Assembly (NCBI RefSeq): GCF_003254395.2
Contig: NC_037646.1
Coordinates: 7,783,881 to 7,847,880, forward strand
From: Apis mellifera
Taxonomy: Eukaryota > Arthropoda > Insecta > Hymenoptera > Apidae
DNA length: 64,000 bases
Direction: 5' to 3'
Part shown: in pieces, positions 29,870 to 43,600 of the stretch
How positions within the stretch are numbered: position 1 is the first letter of the stretch
How the letters are laid out: the number at the start of each line of letters is the position of its first letter
The notes under the pieces: generated by a model
Database searches by the model: none
Seen by the model: only the letters and a program-made list of their open reading frames with translations
Told to the model about the DNA's origin: nothing
Program-made: the position numbers and the translations under genes

Positions 29870-30747
29870 GAGCGATTCGATTTCAGATAGGACTCAATTG
29901 CTATTTTGTATCAAGAAATATTGATGAGCTCTTTAAATTTTTTAAAAAATCATCTACGATTAAGTTAATCATCTACAATAAAGTTAATGGATCATGATTT
30001 ATAATTCTTAAATAGAAAATACGTAAAAAAAAAAAGGATTTAGAGTGAAAGCGACAACGTCATATGTCGCAACTTATATATATTTTAACGAATATTTTAT
30101 CAGGGTCATGATAATTAAGCGAATACAAGTATTCATTTCCATTTATATCGTTCAAAAGAAACTGACAAATCCCTAACCTATCTTATTATCCATTTTACAG
30201 AATTTCAAGAATTTAATTCAATTATCAAGAATTATATTAATTCATCAGTTTTAAAAAATAAAAATAACCATATTGATTTATATTTAATTAACAAAAATAT
30301 ATTCATATTCTATTAACAAATATGTATCCAATAAATTGTGAAATCCATAATTTCGATACAAATTCTGCAAAAGATTTGTAGGATATTGCTAATTTCGTCT
30401 CGAACACGTGGTATTCGCATGTAACATTAAATTTGTTAACACAAGGTGAGAATGTTTTCCAGATTGATTATCGGATAAATACAAATTATGTCAGTTCCCG
30501 TTATATTCATATTATATTATGAATTATTGAAATTCTAATTTCTCAAGCTTTTATTTATACTATTATTGTTATTGAAATAAAGAAGGTACGTAACATAGAT
30601 ATTTACTAGTTTCATTTCTTTTGTAAAAAAAAATTAATTTTAATTAAGTTAATTTATTTTAATAATATCTTAATAAGTTTCAATAAAACTCATATCAATG
30701 ATATATTAGCTTTTAAGAAGTCATTTTGATTATAGTATAATATGTGA
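29870..30747. other. AT-rich spacer
   Basis: The 3' part of the possible short transcript, with AATAAA at 29977-29982, is followed by AT-rich sequence with no recognised gene. Confidence 0.5.
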
Positions 30748-30833
30748 TATCGATAAAATTTATCGATTATTATAATGACATTTTATTTTATATTTATATC
30801 GATAAAATTTTAACTTCGAGTTTGATATCGATA
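30748..30833 (+). promoter_or_regulatory. Cluster of three TATCGATA (DRE-type) octamers
   Basis: Exact TATCGATA palindromes lie at 30748-30755, 30797-30804 and 30826-30833, with a related TTATCGATTA near 30,760. All are within about 180 bases of the ATG at 30925. TATCGATA is the DREF-bound element of insect housekeeping-type core promoters, so this is the likely promoter of the downstream orphan gene. Confidence 0.55.
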
Positions 30834-30924
30834 TTTATCGTCACTTGTTTAATTTGATTCTTTTTAAATAGTTCATCGTTTTTATTACGTTTGATTTTAA
30901 TAATTTGCAAACGATCTTAAAATA

Positions 30925-31605
30925 ATGAGCACAGATACAAAGGTGAAAACATGGTCACCTGCGGTTCCTTGTAAAATTCCAGACAATATTATTTCTTCAC
31001 AATTCGCATCCCAAAAAGTGTTTATTCCGTCTTATGAAAAGTGCGTAAATTAATTAAATTATAATTATATTCAATATTTATATTTCTTTTATTAATATAT
31101 TAGAGAAAAACGTCCTTGTATAGAACAATTATTAACGAATGAATACCAACGCATATGGTGGCAAGAAAAGGAATTATGGGATAAAAGATATGGAACAAAG
31201 AAAACTACTAAACAATTATTGCAACGCATGGTAAAATAATAGTATAAAAATCTTTTTTGATAAGAACTTATATAACTTATATTATGATACAAACTTATAT
31301 TACTTATATATATGATAAGAACTTATATTTTTTGATAAAAAATATTTATATAAATTATATAAATTAAGCTTATAAAAAATAATTTTGTATAACTTTTATT
31401 AAAGATAATCAAAAAAAAAGTAAAACCTGTTATCGACATATTAACAAAAAATATAAAACCAAAAAGGAAGAAAGGAACAACAAAAATAATCCAAACAAAA
31501 GAGCCAAGGGATATTACGGAAGAGAAAGAACAAGTGTCTCCGAAAAAAGAAAAAACACCAGAAATCAATGAAATCAATGAAAATAAAAATGAAGAATCAA
31601 TATGA
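30925..31605 (+). CDS. Orphan lysine-rich protein, 3 exons, 147 residues
   Basis: I do not recognise the family. Exons are 30925-31040, 31104-31230 and 31405-31605, with compatible phases (2, 0) at GT-AG introns of 63 and 174 bases. The N-terminal part contains the pattern TWSPAVPCKIPDN. The middle has a Trp/Glu/Lys-rich helix-like stretch, NEYQRIWWQEKELWDKRYG. The C-terminal 66 residues are strongly basic, then acidic and polar (KPKRKKG, then Glu/Asn-rich), probably disordered. No signal peptide or membrane segment was seen. If the second intron is retained, the frame stops three codons into it, giving an 83-residue form. It lies upstream of LENG8 on the same strand, behind a DRE-type promoter cluster. 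The coding call rests on clean splicing and an open frame across all three exons. Confidence 0.65.
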
Positions 31606-33840
31606 ATTTCAAAAAATTGAATTTTAAAAAATTACCGCTATTTATATTTAAATTTAAATTCAATTTTTAATTCTATAATAATATATAGAATATATTAGAA
31701 TACTGTGGCTCATAATTCAACTTCAATGCTCATTGTTATTATTATCCGAATTTGAAAAATCGCAATAACTTTGGTGCAGCGTTCATTAATATTAAATTGT
31801 ATTTATTTTACTTCTATTCATGAAATATTTTTTGTATTTAAAAAAAAATAAAAAATTTTAATTATTTTTAACTAAACCGTGAAAAAAAGTGTTATTCGTC
31901 AATTAATTACTATTCTTAGATTTTTCAACAAGGAAACTGAATTATAATCCTAACAAAAATAGATATAAAAAAATAATATTTAAATTCAGAATATAATAAT
32001 CGTATATTAATGATTATTTTAAGAAATAGTTATATAATTTTAATAATATTTTTTTATTTTTATAAATAAATTTTTATAAAGATTTTTTAATTACTTACCA
32101 ATCTGTTATAATATGATAAGATTACATAAAATCGCATTATACATGATTGCACTTTGTTGAAAAACGAAAGTGGAAAATGCTGATGCAATTAGCAACTATA
32201 GTTGAGTTTGATTTTCAGCATGAATAGAATCAATTTTTATGGGGAAAAAGAATGTTGTATTCAGGTTTCATAAATTTTTCAATTACATATTATAACATTT
32301 GTCTTATTTTATAAATACTGAACAAATGACATTTTTATTTCTCTTAATATTTAAAAAATATATATTTTAAAATATGTTAAGTATATATAAGAGAAAATAG
32401 TACTTATCTTCCATTATTTATTGTATTACTTTAAATATTACTTTTTTATTTAAATATTTTATGTGTGTTCATTTTTTATTTTTTTTTAATCTTGAACAAT
32501 ATTTTTGAAAGAAAGGTCCACAACTTACTCAAGGTAAACAACATACCTTTATCTATCAATTAATTACCTGATATTTCATCTATAAAACAAGATGAAATAA
32601 TCAACATTATTGCATCATAATGAATTTATTTATAAAATAATATATTCTCTATTTTAAATAATAGTATGATAGCAAAAATATGTTTTATAATAATATTCTT
32701 CTGAAATATCAAAAAAATATCGTCAAATATGTATTACTATATGTAAACTGAAATATATTAATAGCAACAATACAAATATATATATATACATACGTAATTT
32801 GCAAAAAATGATATATTTAAAAAATGCTAAATTTATTTTTTAAAATTTTTTTTTGTATATTTTTATATTTTCAATAAAAATATAAATAAATTTTAAATAA
32901 ATTTAATTTTAAAATTAAAATTATAAAAAAAAATTGATTTTAATAATATATATAATCAATTTGAATTTTGAATGAAAAAAATTCTTACATTTATAGATAA
33001 ATTAAAATATGATTAAAAATCAAAAAAAAAAAAAAAAAGAAAAAATACATAAAATAATATAATAAAATTTAATCACAAAATTCATTAATTGATAAAATTA
33101 AAAGATAAAACAGATTGCAGTTTATAATTCTATATATATATATATATATTTGAATCTATCTTTAGTCATGTTCCAGAATGAAAAAAAATAACATAACTAC
33201 GTATGTACAACTTCATTCGATATCCTTCGAATATAATGTTACAATTCATGCTAGGCCATATTCCATTTCTATCATTTTGTTGCAAAACTAGATATTTGAT
33301 TACGTTATACTACCGCATTAAATAACAACTATCGACAATTATTTTCTATATGAATGAAAATCGAAGTAAATTATCATAAGTATAATGCAATTTTGCATTC
33401 GATGTAGATATCTAAATGTTATTTTTATAGAAAAAAATTAAATTTACAATGAAAAAAATTGCATAGCTTGAATACTTTGAAATATTGAATAACTTGAATG
33501 TTTGAGAATTATTTATTTTTAAAAATATTAAAATTGAATTATTATTTATAATGTCACTTTAAAAATTGATATATTTTTTTTACAAACATATTGCATTATA
33601 AGAACCAATATAATAATGTATTGTTGAAATTCCTCAATTTAGTTTAATTCTATTAAAAATTCTATTAAATTACAAATATATATATAATAAAAATTTATTA
33701 ATAAATAAATATATATATAGAATAAAAGCTTATTAATAAATATATATATATATACATATATACATACATACATATATATATATATTTAATAATAGGCTTT
33801 TAAATTTACTTATCAAATATTAAATATATACATATTTGAC
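31606..33840. other. AT-rich intergenic spacer
   Basis: Extremely AT-rich, with TA runs (about 33,132-33,150 and 33,680-33,785) and poly-A tracts. AATAAA at 31847-31852 may end the orphan gene's transcript. No other feature was recognised. Confidence 0.6.
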
Positions 33841-34081
33841 AAAATTGGCGCGTGAAAGACAGTGCTGCCGTCTGACAGAGAATAATATATTTCTCAGCAC
33901 CATTTTAGTTCATTGAAACGGTTAGTCATTTCGAAAGCGTTACAATTCAATAAAATGTATTCGAGAATACTTTAAGAATTTTATTTCCTGGTCTAAAAAA
34001 TCCGTGGTAATACAAAAGTGTTTACGGCAACGGAACGTAAAGTGTACAATTGTTTAAGCAATTCTGATTTTGTTCTTCGGT
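33841..34081 (+). promoter_or_regulatory. LENG8 promoter and 5' UTR
   Basis: A sudden rise in complexity after AT-rich sequence, beginning with TTGGCGCG (33845-33852, E2F-like by eye), directly precedes the LENG8 start codon. The transcription start is not defined. Confidence 0.4.
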
Positions 34082-37000
34082 ATGTCAGAAGGCGAGGCTA
34101 CAGCGTCGCAGAAGAAACAGCAGCCATTTCAACAACAGCCACAACTTGGAGTAGGCTCAATGGCGAATATGGCATGGCAATATCCCTCGCCAAACAATAT
34201 CCATAATATGTTTTCTCCATATTCAGGGTAATTACTGATTTAATCATAAAAATTATTATTTTATAAGCACATAATAAATAACGCAACATTTTAATTAGAA
34301 AAATCTCATAAGCATATTAACAACGCATATAGGCGTAACATTCAATAATTTAATAGTTTTTTACTTTACCATCCACCTTTACCGTTTTTACATTCTTTAT
34401 TAGATTTAAAAAAATAAAAAACAATTATCAAAAAATAATATTAAAAACGAAAGAAATGAAATATATGTGATATATATTATATATGATATATATAAACATT
34501 TTATAATAGCCTAATTTTAGATTAATGCATATAATATATATATAGAAAATTATAAAACTGGATATTTCATAAACAAAATAAATTGCAATATATATGAATC
34601 AAAACTAAAATAATATCTTCTACATATAATTTTTTTATAGACAATTGTATGGACCAGGGTATCAAAGTGTACCTCATCAAGGACAAACATTTAGTTATTA
34701 TCATGCAATGATGCCTGGATATGGACAACCTTTTACTCCACAGCAGATGCAACAGCAGCAGCAGCAACATCAACAACAACAACAGCAACAGCAACAGGAC
34801 AACAATCAAGGAAAGCAGTTACATCAGCAACCACCAGTACCTGGAACTCCAATGTCTTTAGATGATGATTCTGAACTTCCTCCTTTACCTCCTGGACCTC
34901 CACCATCTGTGCAAACATCTCAACAACACAATAATCAAGTACAACCAACAATACAGCCTCATCCAGGTTATATGTATAATGCATTTTCATATGGTACTTG
35001 GAATGGAATGCATAATGATATGTCTCGTAAGTTTGCTTTTCATAGAAAATATAAAAAGAAAAAACATTTTCATTTTATATATAAAGTAATATTTCTTTTT
35101 ATCTATTTTTGTTTTAGAATATAATAATCAAATTCGTTTCAATGTATACAACAAAAAGAATGGTTTAACTTTTCTCTCTCCATCTGGCAATAGTGGAGCT
35201 GCAAAGAAAAAACGTAAGCGGAATAAAAATTTAGCAGCTCAGTTCAACAATAGCTTTCAGGCAAACAGTTCAACGACGAATTTTGTACCGGGTCCTAATC
35301 TGAAGACCGAGTTACCACCTTTACCTCCTGCACAGCGTGAAGTAGTGGCTCCTCTTCCACCAACTGAAGAATCCTCCACTCCTACTACACCCACTATCAC
35401 AACTGTTAATAATACAATTCCTAGTGCTGGTACACCAGCTGTAGGTACTCCCTCTATTGTGACAAATCCCAGCCCAGTTGGTGATTGGCCTGACAGCTTG
35501 AAGAATTATGTAAATAGGTGTTATGAAAAATGTAAAACAGCAGTGGACAAGGATCAAGTTGAGATTATATTAAAAGGAAAAATTACGCGTGCCGCGAATG
35601 ATGGCTCACTTTGGGTGAAAGATTGGGACCAAGAACCTTTGCCTAGCATTCATAGTGAACGTATGACTATGACGATAAAACCTCAAAAACCGGCCTTGAA
35701 ATTAAATAATTTACCAAATCCACTGATAAATGCACAGGGAGGCTTGCGCAAGCCAGGTCTCTCCACTTCTCTCGGGGCTCGGCTTGGCGCTCGTCTCTCT
35801 GTGAATTACAAACGGTCAAGGTCGAGGACTAGATCAAGATCAAGATCAAGATCAAAGTCAAGATCGAGGTCGAGGTCGAGATCGAGGTCAAAGTCGAGGT
35901 CACGTTCAAATACACGTAGCCCACCATCACGAAAATACAGACGTAGTACATCATCGTCGTCGAACGTTAGTGATCGGGAACACGATTATAAATCATTAAA
36001 AACGAAAAAATCTATTAAAAGCAAACCAAGTCACAACAGCAAGAAAACAAAGAAGACTAAACAGATGAAATCACATTTCTATTCAGAATTTGGTTTAGCT
36101 ACAGGAAACACTGAGGAATTAGGATCCAAGGAGAAATTACAGCAACGTGCTGCAAGATTTAACGATACTATTTCTAGGACAGTCAGCAATGGTGTTAAAG
36201 ATGATTCTTCTACAGATTTTGATTTTACTGGACTTCACATTGTTGGAATATGCAAGGATATAGAGAAACCATATTTACGTTTAACATCTGTAAGATTTCT
36301 TTTAGTCAAATTTTCATCAGTTATCAAATTTATTTGAAATTAATCTCTATAAACTGGATTAAATATTTGTTACTTTTATATAGGCTCCAGCTCCCTCCGC
36401 TGTTCGACCGGTAAGTGTACTCCAAAATTCTTTGGCACATGTCAAGAAACGTTGGGTGGCTGATCAGGACTATAGATATGCTTGTGATCAACTTAAATCT
36501 ATTCGTCAAGATCTTACCGTCCAAGGTATTCGAGATGCATTTACAGTCCATGTATACGAAACACACGCTCGCGTCGCTCTAGAAAAAGGAGACCATGAAG
36601 AATTCAACCAATGTCAAACGCAATTAAGGATGTTATATCAAGATGTTGGTGGAGAAAATCGATGTGAATTTATTGCATATAGAATATTATATTATATTTT
36701 CACGAAAAATACTCAAGGTTTTTAATAATTTTATACAATTTAACAATACAATATTTTTTATATATAGAAATTAAAACAATTAATATTTTTGTTATAGATT
36801 TAACAACCATTTTAGCAGCTTTATCAACAGAAGACAAGAATGATGAGTGCATAAAGCATGCATTAAAAGTACGTTCAGCATGGTGGTTAGGCAACTTTCA
36901 TGCCTTTTTCAAGTTATACACTTCTGCTCCAAGGATGGCAGCCTTTTTAATGGATTGGTTTGTTGCAAGGGAACGCAAGAATGCACTGAAGAGCATGATA

Positions 37001-37805
37001 AAGTCGTATGTACTAAACTCTTTAGAAATAATCATTCGTATTTGTTTTTATCAATAAATTTGTTTAATATTTTACAAAAAATTAATCATAATGCAAAAGA
37101 ATATAATCAATTGAAACATAACATAATTCTATATTAATAGATATATTTAATTGATAAATTGCTAGTTAGTATAGTTTTCAACTTTAAATTAATTTTATTT
37201 AATAATTTTTTTGCAATTTTTTAAAATTAATGAAACATATTTTTTATTTTTAGACAATCTTTAAATATATTTCTATAAATAAAATTGATAGAAATATATT
37301 TAATTGTTTTTTCTCAAATCTTTATGGATAAATATCTATTGTTAATTTGTAAAGAAATGGAAAACTATTTCAGAGATTAAGCTTTTCGAGAATGGGAAAA
37401 GTGAAAAATTGCAAATAATTTTTTTACAAATAATTATAAATTAAAAATTTTTGCAAATAATTATAATTATATATATAGATTTCTGTTACAGGACATCGTA
37501 GCCGAAAAATGACTAGTTTTGTAGTTATTATTTATTTTCATTGTACTATATATATATATACATATATATATATATGTTTGTACATTTTTTATATATATAT
37601 ATTCAATGCATGATCTAACGATACATTTCTTCTGCTGTTTAGCTACCGGCAAAATTTGGCGGTTGATTTCATCGTAGCAGAATTGGCCTTTGAATCTTTG
37701 GACAAGTTTTATGAATTTGTCAATGAATTGGGGTTGGTTTATGCTGATCCTGAACAACATCTAATCGACTGCAAGACAAGCAGTGGTTCTGTAGGTGCTT
37801 GGTAA
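34082..37805 (+). CDS. LENG8: LENG8 homolog, SAC3/GANP-domain protein
   Basis: About 802 residues from exons 34082-34227, 34641-35026, 35118-36289, 36384-36717, 36798-37005 and 37643-37805, all phase-compatible. Residues 1-180 are rich in Gln, Pro and Tyr, with a near-pure polyQ tract. Exon 3 has a conserved block (DWPDSLKNYVNRCYEKC to WVKDWDQEPLPS) typical of LENG8. An Arg-Ser repeat at about 410-450 and a basic region follow. The C-terminal SAC3/GANP domain (about 585-790) includes QDLTVQGIRDAFTVHVYETH and ALEKGDHEEFNQCQTQL, nearly invariant in this family. LENG8 proteins are nuclear and are linked to mRNA processing and quality control through PCID2/SEM1-type partners; this is family knowledge. 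Length matches vertebrate LENG8. A perfect GTAAGT lies inside exon 4, in frame. Confidence 0.93.
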
Positions 37806-38999
37806 AAAAGCAACATCACTCTTTTTTCGTGGAAGATGTATAAACAAAAATCATTATTGTGCACATTCATAGGCACAAATTTGTGTGTGTATATGCATAT
37901 GTTTTCCAATTATGCATATGTAGGCTTAACATATGCATATGCATGTGCATATATTTAATTACACATTGATCACTGATAATTCTTACCATCCCCTAATCAT
38001 TGTTCTCTTCGTTGATCGACGCTACAATAGTCGAGCAACAATTTGTAAATGAAAGTTTTCCCCGCAATAATTTGTACATATACGTGTCTCAATCTCAGCC
38101 CACCGCAAATGAAGAATGCATTTACAGGCTGATGTGAATTGTACAAAAAAATTAGGATGACCGTTTTAAAGTCGTCCGTAACTACCTCAATAGATTTCGG
38201 TATGAAACCGAGTTCGTAGTAAATTACAAAAAGAGAAAGAAAACAATAGAAAGTTATCTTCAGAAAACGAATACTTCTTGTTTGGTCAAAACTTCAAATT
38301 TCTTTGGTCACAGCTGATCGATTCTCTACAATTTATTCATATATGAATTTTTAGTCTTATCTCTGGTAATTCTTTTTCCAAACAAGATCCACTAAAAGAA
38401 GTCGGATTTTTTTAACTATTTATCAAATCTTTTGCTCTATACAAGGATCTACGTTTCGTCATTTCGAAGAACTATCGATTCGTAATTATTTCTACGATAA
38501 AAAATATAAAGAATTGAAATCAATGAAAATGAATATATGTAATTACTATGAAGGGTTTTTTGGTAAAAATTAAAATTATTGAGGGTTTGACAAGAAATTG
38601 GCATGCTCGACATTTCGTTGATGAAGAAAGAAGAGAAGAAACATGGGAAGACATCAACAAGTTTTGATTTGGTGGTAACAACAACATGAAATATATGTTC
38701 TAAGAAAAAGAAAATATTCGATGAATCGTGTTCAAGAATCAGCAATTAGAAACTTTTAACGGGACAAATGCATATTGGTATCTAAATCATTCTCGTGTGT
38801 GAAGAGTGATTATTTTTATCTTTCTAAGTGTTTACTACAGGACAATGTTTTTTTTCCTTAACAGTTTGTTGTCGATTCTCGAGTGTCGAGAATTTTATCT
38901 TTATGTTTTATCCAAAACACAGGAGTACAGAGGTATATAATGAAAGAAGAAAGATTTCATTGTACGATCACATTTGAATATAGTGTTGTACGTAATAAA
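37806..38999 (+). other. LENG8 3' UTR
   Basis: More complex than the flanking spacer and ends with AATAAA at 38994-38999, consistent with a 1.2-kb 3' UTR. It holds a Pumilio-type TGTACATA (38073-38080) and a cluster of overlapping ATGCATATG palindromes at about 37,890-37,960. No ORF with coding character was seen. Confidence 0.5.
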
Positions 39000-40651
39000 T
39001 TATTTAATTTTTGAATATTATATTACTTTTTAATCTATATTTAAAACCTAATATATTTAGATGAATCTAAATTATGATTTTATTATTAATAAACATAAAA
39101 TTTATTATGCATATTTAATATTTGGACAATGAATGATAACTAAAATCTATAATTTTTTTCTAAGTCATTAAAAATTATACTTTGATATATAATAGTCAAA
39201 TCTATTTCCAAATTATATATAGAAGTATAATGGATCTTTCATAAATTATAAATCTTCAATCATTTATAATACAATATATATATATATAATTTTATTAAAA
39301 GATTTAATTGATAATTAATTAAAAAATAAATACATACTTTGCTATAACTCTTCTCTGTGTTAATAATTTTCTATACAGAGGAAATGAGTTTATTTCAATT
39401 TAATATTTATTTTTTACTATATTTTACTAAAAATAATAATAAATATATATAAATTTTTTTTAATATTTACATGGAACAAAATAAAATTTTTATTATATAA
39501 TAAAAGTAATAAATGTTCAAAAAAAATTTTAAATAATATATTGTGTTAAAAAATACAAATTTGTTGCAATTAAATTATTAATTATATTGCAGATATGGAA
39601 ATTAAATAAAGCATATTTTAATTTCATAATTTCATAATGATCAAAACCTGCTTTTTTATTGAATTTACAATGTGATAAGTTTGTATAAGCAATCAACGCA
39701 ATTACTTAATAAAGAATTTTTTTAAGTTCTTGTGCATAAATTGCCAATAAAATTGTGCGATGTTACAGCTGAATTTTAAGTTTTTAAATTCATCGGCACA
39801 TAAGTATTTAAATTACATATTTCTTTTTATAATTTTTTTTTCTGATCTCATATATGTGTAAATTAATCATTGCATGTAATATATATAATCATGTAATATA
39901 CATAATAATTCTACTTCATATGTTTCCAAAACTATATAAAATTCATTTAAAATAAATAGAAATATTACTATAATAGAAAATGAAACCTATGATTTAATAA
40001 CATAATAACATTTTTTTTATTCGTTCCATTAAAAATCGAAAAAACTTGTCAAGTGGAATTACAGTTATTAAATTGTTTCCAAATACTTTCACAGGTTTCG
40101 AGTATTTTAAAGAAATATGTTTATGTAAAAGTAGCTAAGATTTGATCTTTATGACGCCTGTATAGCAAGTTACAAAGTACGTAATAACCTGATATATTAC
40201 GAAATTTAATTATTTATTTTGCGTTATAAGAATTATATATGTTTTTGCAAAAATATGTTAGTTGCATTAATATAATAAACAATAAAAATTTGTATAACAA
40301 AAAAATTCACAAAGAAGAAAGATAATGTTTTTGAATTTTAAAAAAATCATTTAATCTAAATTTAAATTTAACTATTTAATAATAGTATTTTTGTCAAAAA
40401 AAAAAATTTTTTTAATAAAATTTAGATTCGTTAGAAATTTGTTTTCAAATTATCATTTATCGTAATATTCATGATATGATAAATATAAATTTAATAAACA
40501 ATTTAATATTATTTAACATATATAATTCTTAACACGACTATTATTAGTTATTTGATATGATACAATTACTTACATTATTCAAATAAAAAATGTTAATAAT
40601 GAAACGTACTAAAAAGAAATTAAAAGCTGATAATATCGCTGATACAGTAAT
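39000..40651. other. Convergent AT-rich spacer and PKA-R1 3' UTR
   Basis: Lies between the LENG8 3' end and the PKA-R1 stop codon on the opposite strand. The right part must contain the PKA-R1 3' UTR. No other feature was recognised. Confidence 0.55.
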
Positions 40652-43600
40652 TTATACGGATAGGGACACAAAACTATTATACTGGGTGATGTTGCGTTTT
40701 AAAATATCTGCACACGGTCCTAAAACTCGTTCAAATCTTGCTCTATCAAGTTTTACACACTTTAAAGGACCCCGCGCAACAACTGTTGCTGCTCTTGGCC
40801 TATCCAATAATAATGCAATTTCACCTAAAATCAATAGAAAATTATTATTGGCATAACATTAAATTCGTTTTCAAAATTTATAATTGTTTAATTGCATAAT
40901 TATTAATAATAATTTGAAAATAGAATATACCAAAATAATCAGATGGTCCTAAACGACCAACTTCCGCTGGTTCTTCACCTTCTGAACGCTGTTGTAAAAC
41001 AACAGCTGTACCCTCGACAATTATATAAAAATCTTCACCTGGTTCACCTTGTCGAACTATAGTCTCACCATCATCAAATGCCACTGGTTCTAAAGCATCA
41101 GCTACTGTGAGTCGTTCCCACTTATCCAAAGATTCTAAAAATAAAAATTTTGTATAAAATATTCATAATAATTTTAATATATTTTCATGAAACGTAAGCA
41201 TTATTTACCCAAAATTGAAACTCTGGAAAGAAATTCTTCGTACATCTTTCGTTTTCTTATAGTAGAACCCATAAGGATTCTTCGATAAGAATCTCTATCA
41301 ATACCCCATAATTTCACATCTGTTTTTGCTCGAACAGTTGCAGCACGAGGAGTCCCGTATATTAATGCAAGTTCACCGAAACTTCCACCTTCTCCTATTG
41401 TTGTGGCTAATTCACCATTAACAAAGATCTCAACTTCTCCTTGATCGATTACATAAAAATTGTCGCCTTCATCGCCTATTAATATTTGATAAAAAATATT
41501 TGATTCAAGCAATTAAAAATACTCGATTAATTATTGTTAATTAATAACAGGAATAATGTATTCAATATATAGTTTTTTAAATACCTTGCCGAATAATTGC
41601 TTCTCCAGGCAAAAAAGTAACCGGGAACATAGCATCAAAAATATCAGAACGTTCATTCTCATCAAGATGAGCAAAGAGAACGTTTTTAGCAATCGCTTTA
41701 CTCAGGGCAGCCATTGTTTTATAATCCTTAGGTACGACTTTTTTGACATAACTAGTCGCATCTTCTTCGGAGACTGGCTCCGCAGAGATGCCTCCTCTGC
41801 GTCTGGGAACTTGGGGACCTTGTTGCCCAGCAGGTATGTCCTCGGTATCCTCTGGACTAGTTGCAATCTGTTGCTTAGCATCATGAGCCTGCTCCTGAAA
41901 TAAAAAAAACGAAAATCAATTGAAATCATTTTTATTATATTCGATATATGTTACACATATTTTGGTTTTTCTCAAAAAAAAGAGTTTATCAAAGAAACCA
42001 TTTTTTAAATTTAATCTAAAAGAAAAAAAATAAGTATATATTATTCTATTTAAGGGATATTCTTTATTCGATTAGATAATTTTATTTTCATATCTATTTT
42101 CTTTTGTTTATATCATATAGATTAAAATATTATCAATTAAAAAATTGAATGCTGTTCACGTATTTTGCTTTACTTGCCTGTTGTACCATGTCGAAAGCTG
42201 ATGTTTTCCTGTTTTTAATTACTATCTTCGATTTTATATCAAATCAATAAATTTTTTTTTTAAACTTTTGCTTATTATTTATTTATTCCAAAACGATGCA
42301 ACCCTGAAAGATTCATGTAAGACAAACAAGCCGCTTTTATAAGTCGATTTTGCTTAGACATGCGCAATACACAATATTGTGCCCTTCTTTTAATGAAATA
42401 ATATATTCTCAATTTCTTAAATATACATTGCAAATATAAATAATATATATTAATTAAGTTACAAAAAATATGTATTATTTTTTCCAGAAAATTTTGCATT
42501 TTTTTACAGAAAAATTTCATATGCCAAAATTTCTACTTTTTTAATTCATAATTAATAATTTTTAAATGATAAATAATATAGTTTATTTTATTTTTAGCAC
42601 TCTTAACTTTTTCCAATGATAAAAAATATCAAATGTTTAAAAATTCTTTTTTAATTTATAAAAATTTAAATGATTAATCTTTCAATAATAAAGAATAATG
42701 AAATATATTACATGAAAAAGCTAATCAGATATTTATCAGATATTTTAAAATGAATTTCGTTATATAAGTAAGTAAAAAAATTTCTATTGAATATTTTATA
42801 AGTATCATTTTATGTTCTTCGAAAATTGACTATTTATTATAAAATTATATTGGATAAAATATTACACAGCTTATGAACGATGAACATCGATGAAAAGGTG
42901 AGCAAATAATGTCATAGGTCACTTGCCGTTTTTATAGATGAATGCCACTTTATAAATGCGCAATATAACATAAAAACATTATAACAATATGATTTTTTTC
43001 TGAATCTTGTATATTTTATTAAAATTCAATTACAGTTGAAAACAAGATAAACATATCGATATATAACAAATTTTTATTTCATTCATGATTTTTAATTCTC
43101 GGAAATTTTGATAATGTTTAAATATTCGTAGAAAATGAGATCTTGAATTTTTTCTTACATATACAATCTTATATATATATGTTAATTGGCCTTAGTTTTT
43201 GATATATTTGCAAACATAATTATTATTATTATAATAAAACTTAGCATTAAGCATTAAATAAAAATCATCATATTTTATATTTATCCAAAATATAAAACAA
43301 TCAATTGAAACAACAATTATAAATATAAAATATCGACAATCATAATAAATCGCATCTTTATATTGACTAAAGTTGTTCACAAACTATTTACAAACTGTAA
43401 AATTATATAGTATAGATTATTCATAAACAGATTCTTATTTAGAGATGAATTTGCTGTAAACAATTTATTTAAATATTCACATTGTTAGTGATCATGTTTT
43501 ATGACATGTTCGTGAATAACAGTATGAACGCGGTTCATATATACACACTGTCAAGGACTTACAAGTGAAATTCAATATAGTAGTAGCGTCATTTTTTGCA

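Noticed and set aside
31323..31577. 84-codon hydrophobic minus-strand ORF
   Set aside because: Antisense to exon 3 of the orphan gene; the Lys-rich sense strand produces a Phe-rich antisense frame.
40590..40856. 88-codon plus-strand ORF
   Set aside because: Antisense to the last exon of PKA-R1, whose cAMP-binding motifs are unmistakable.
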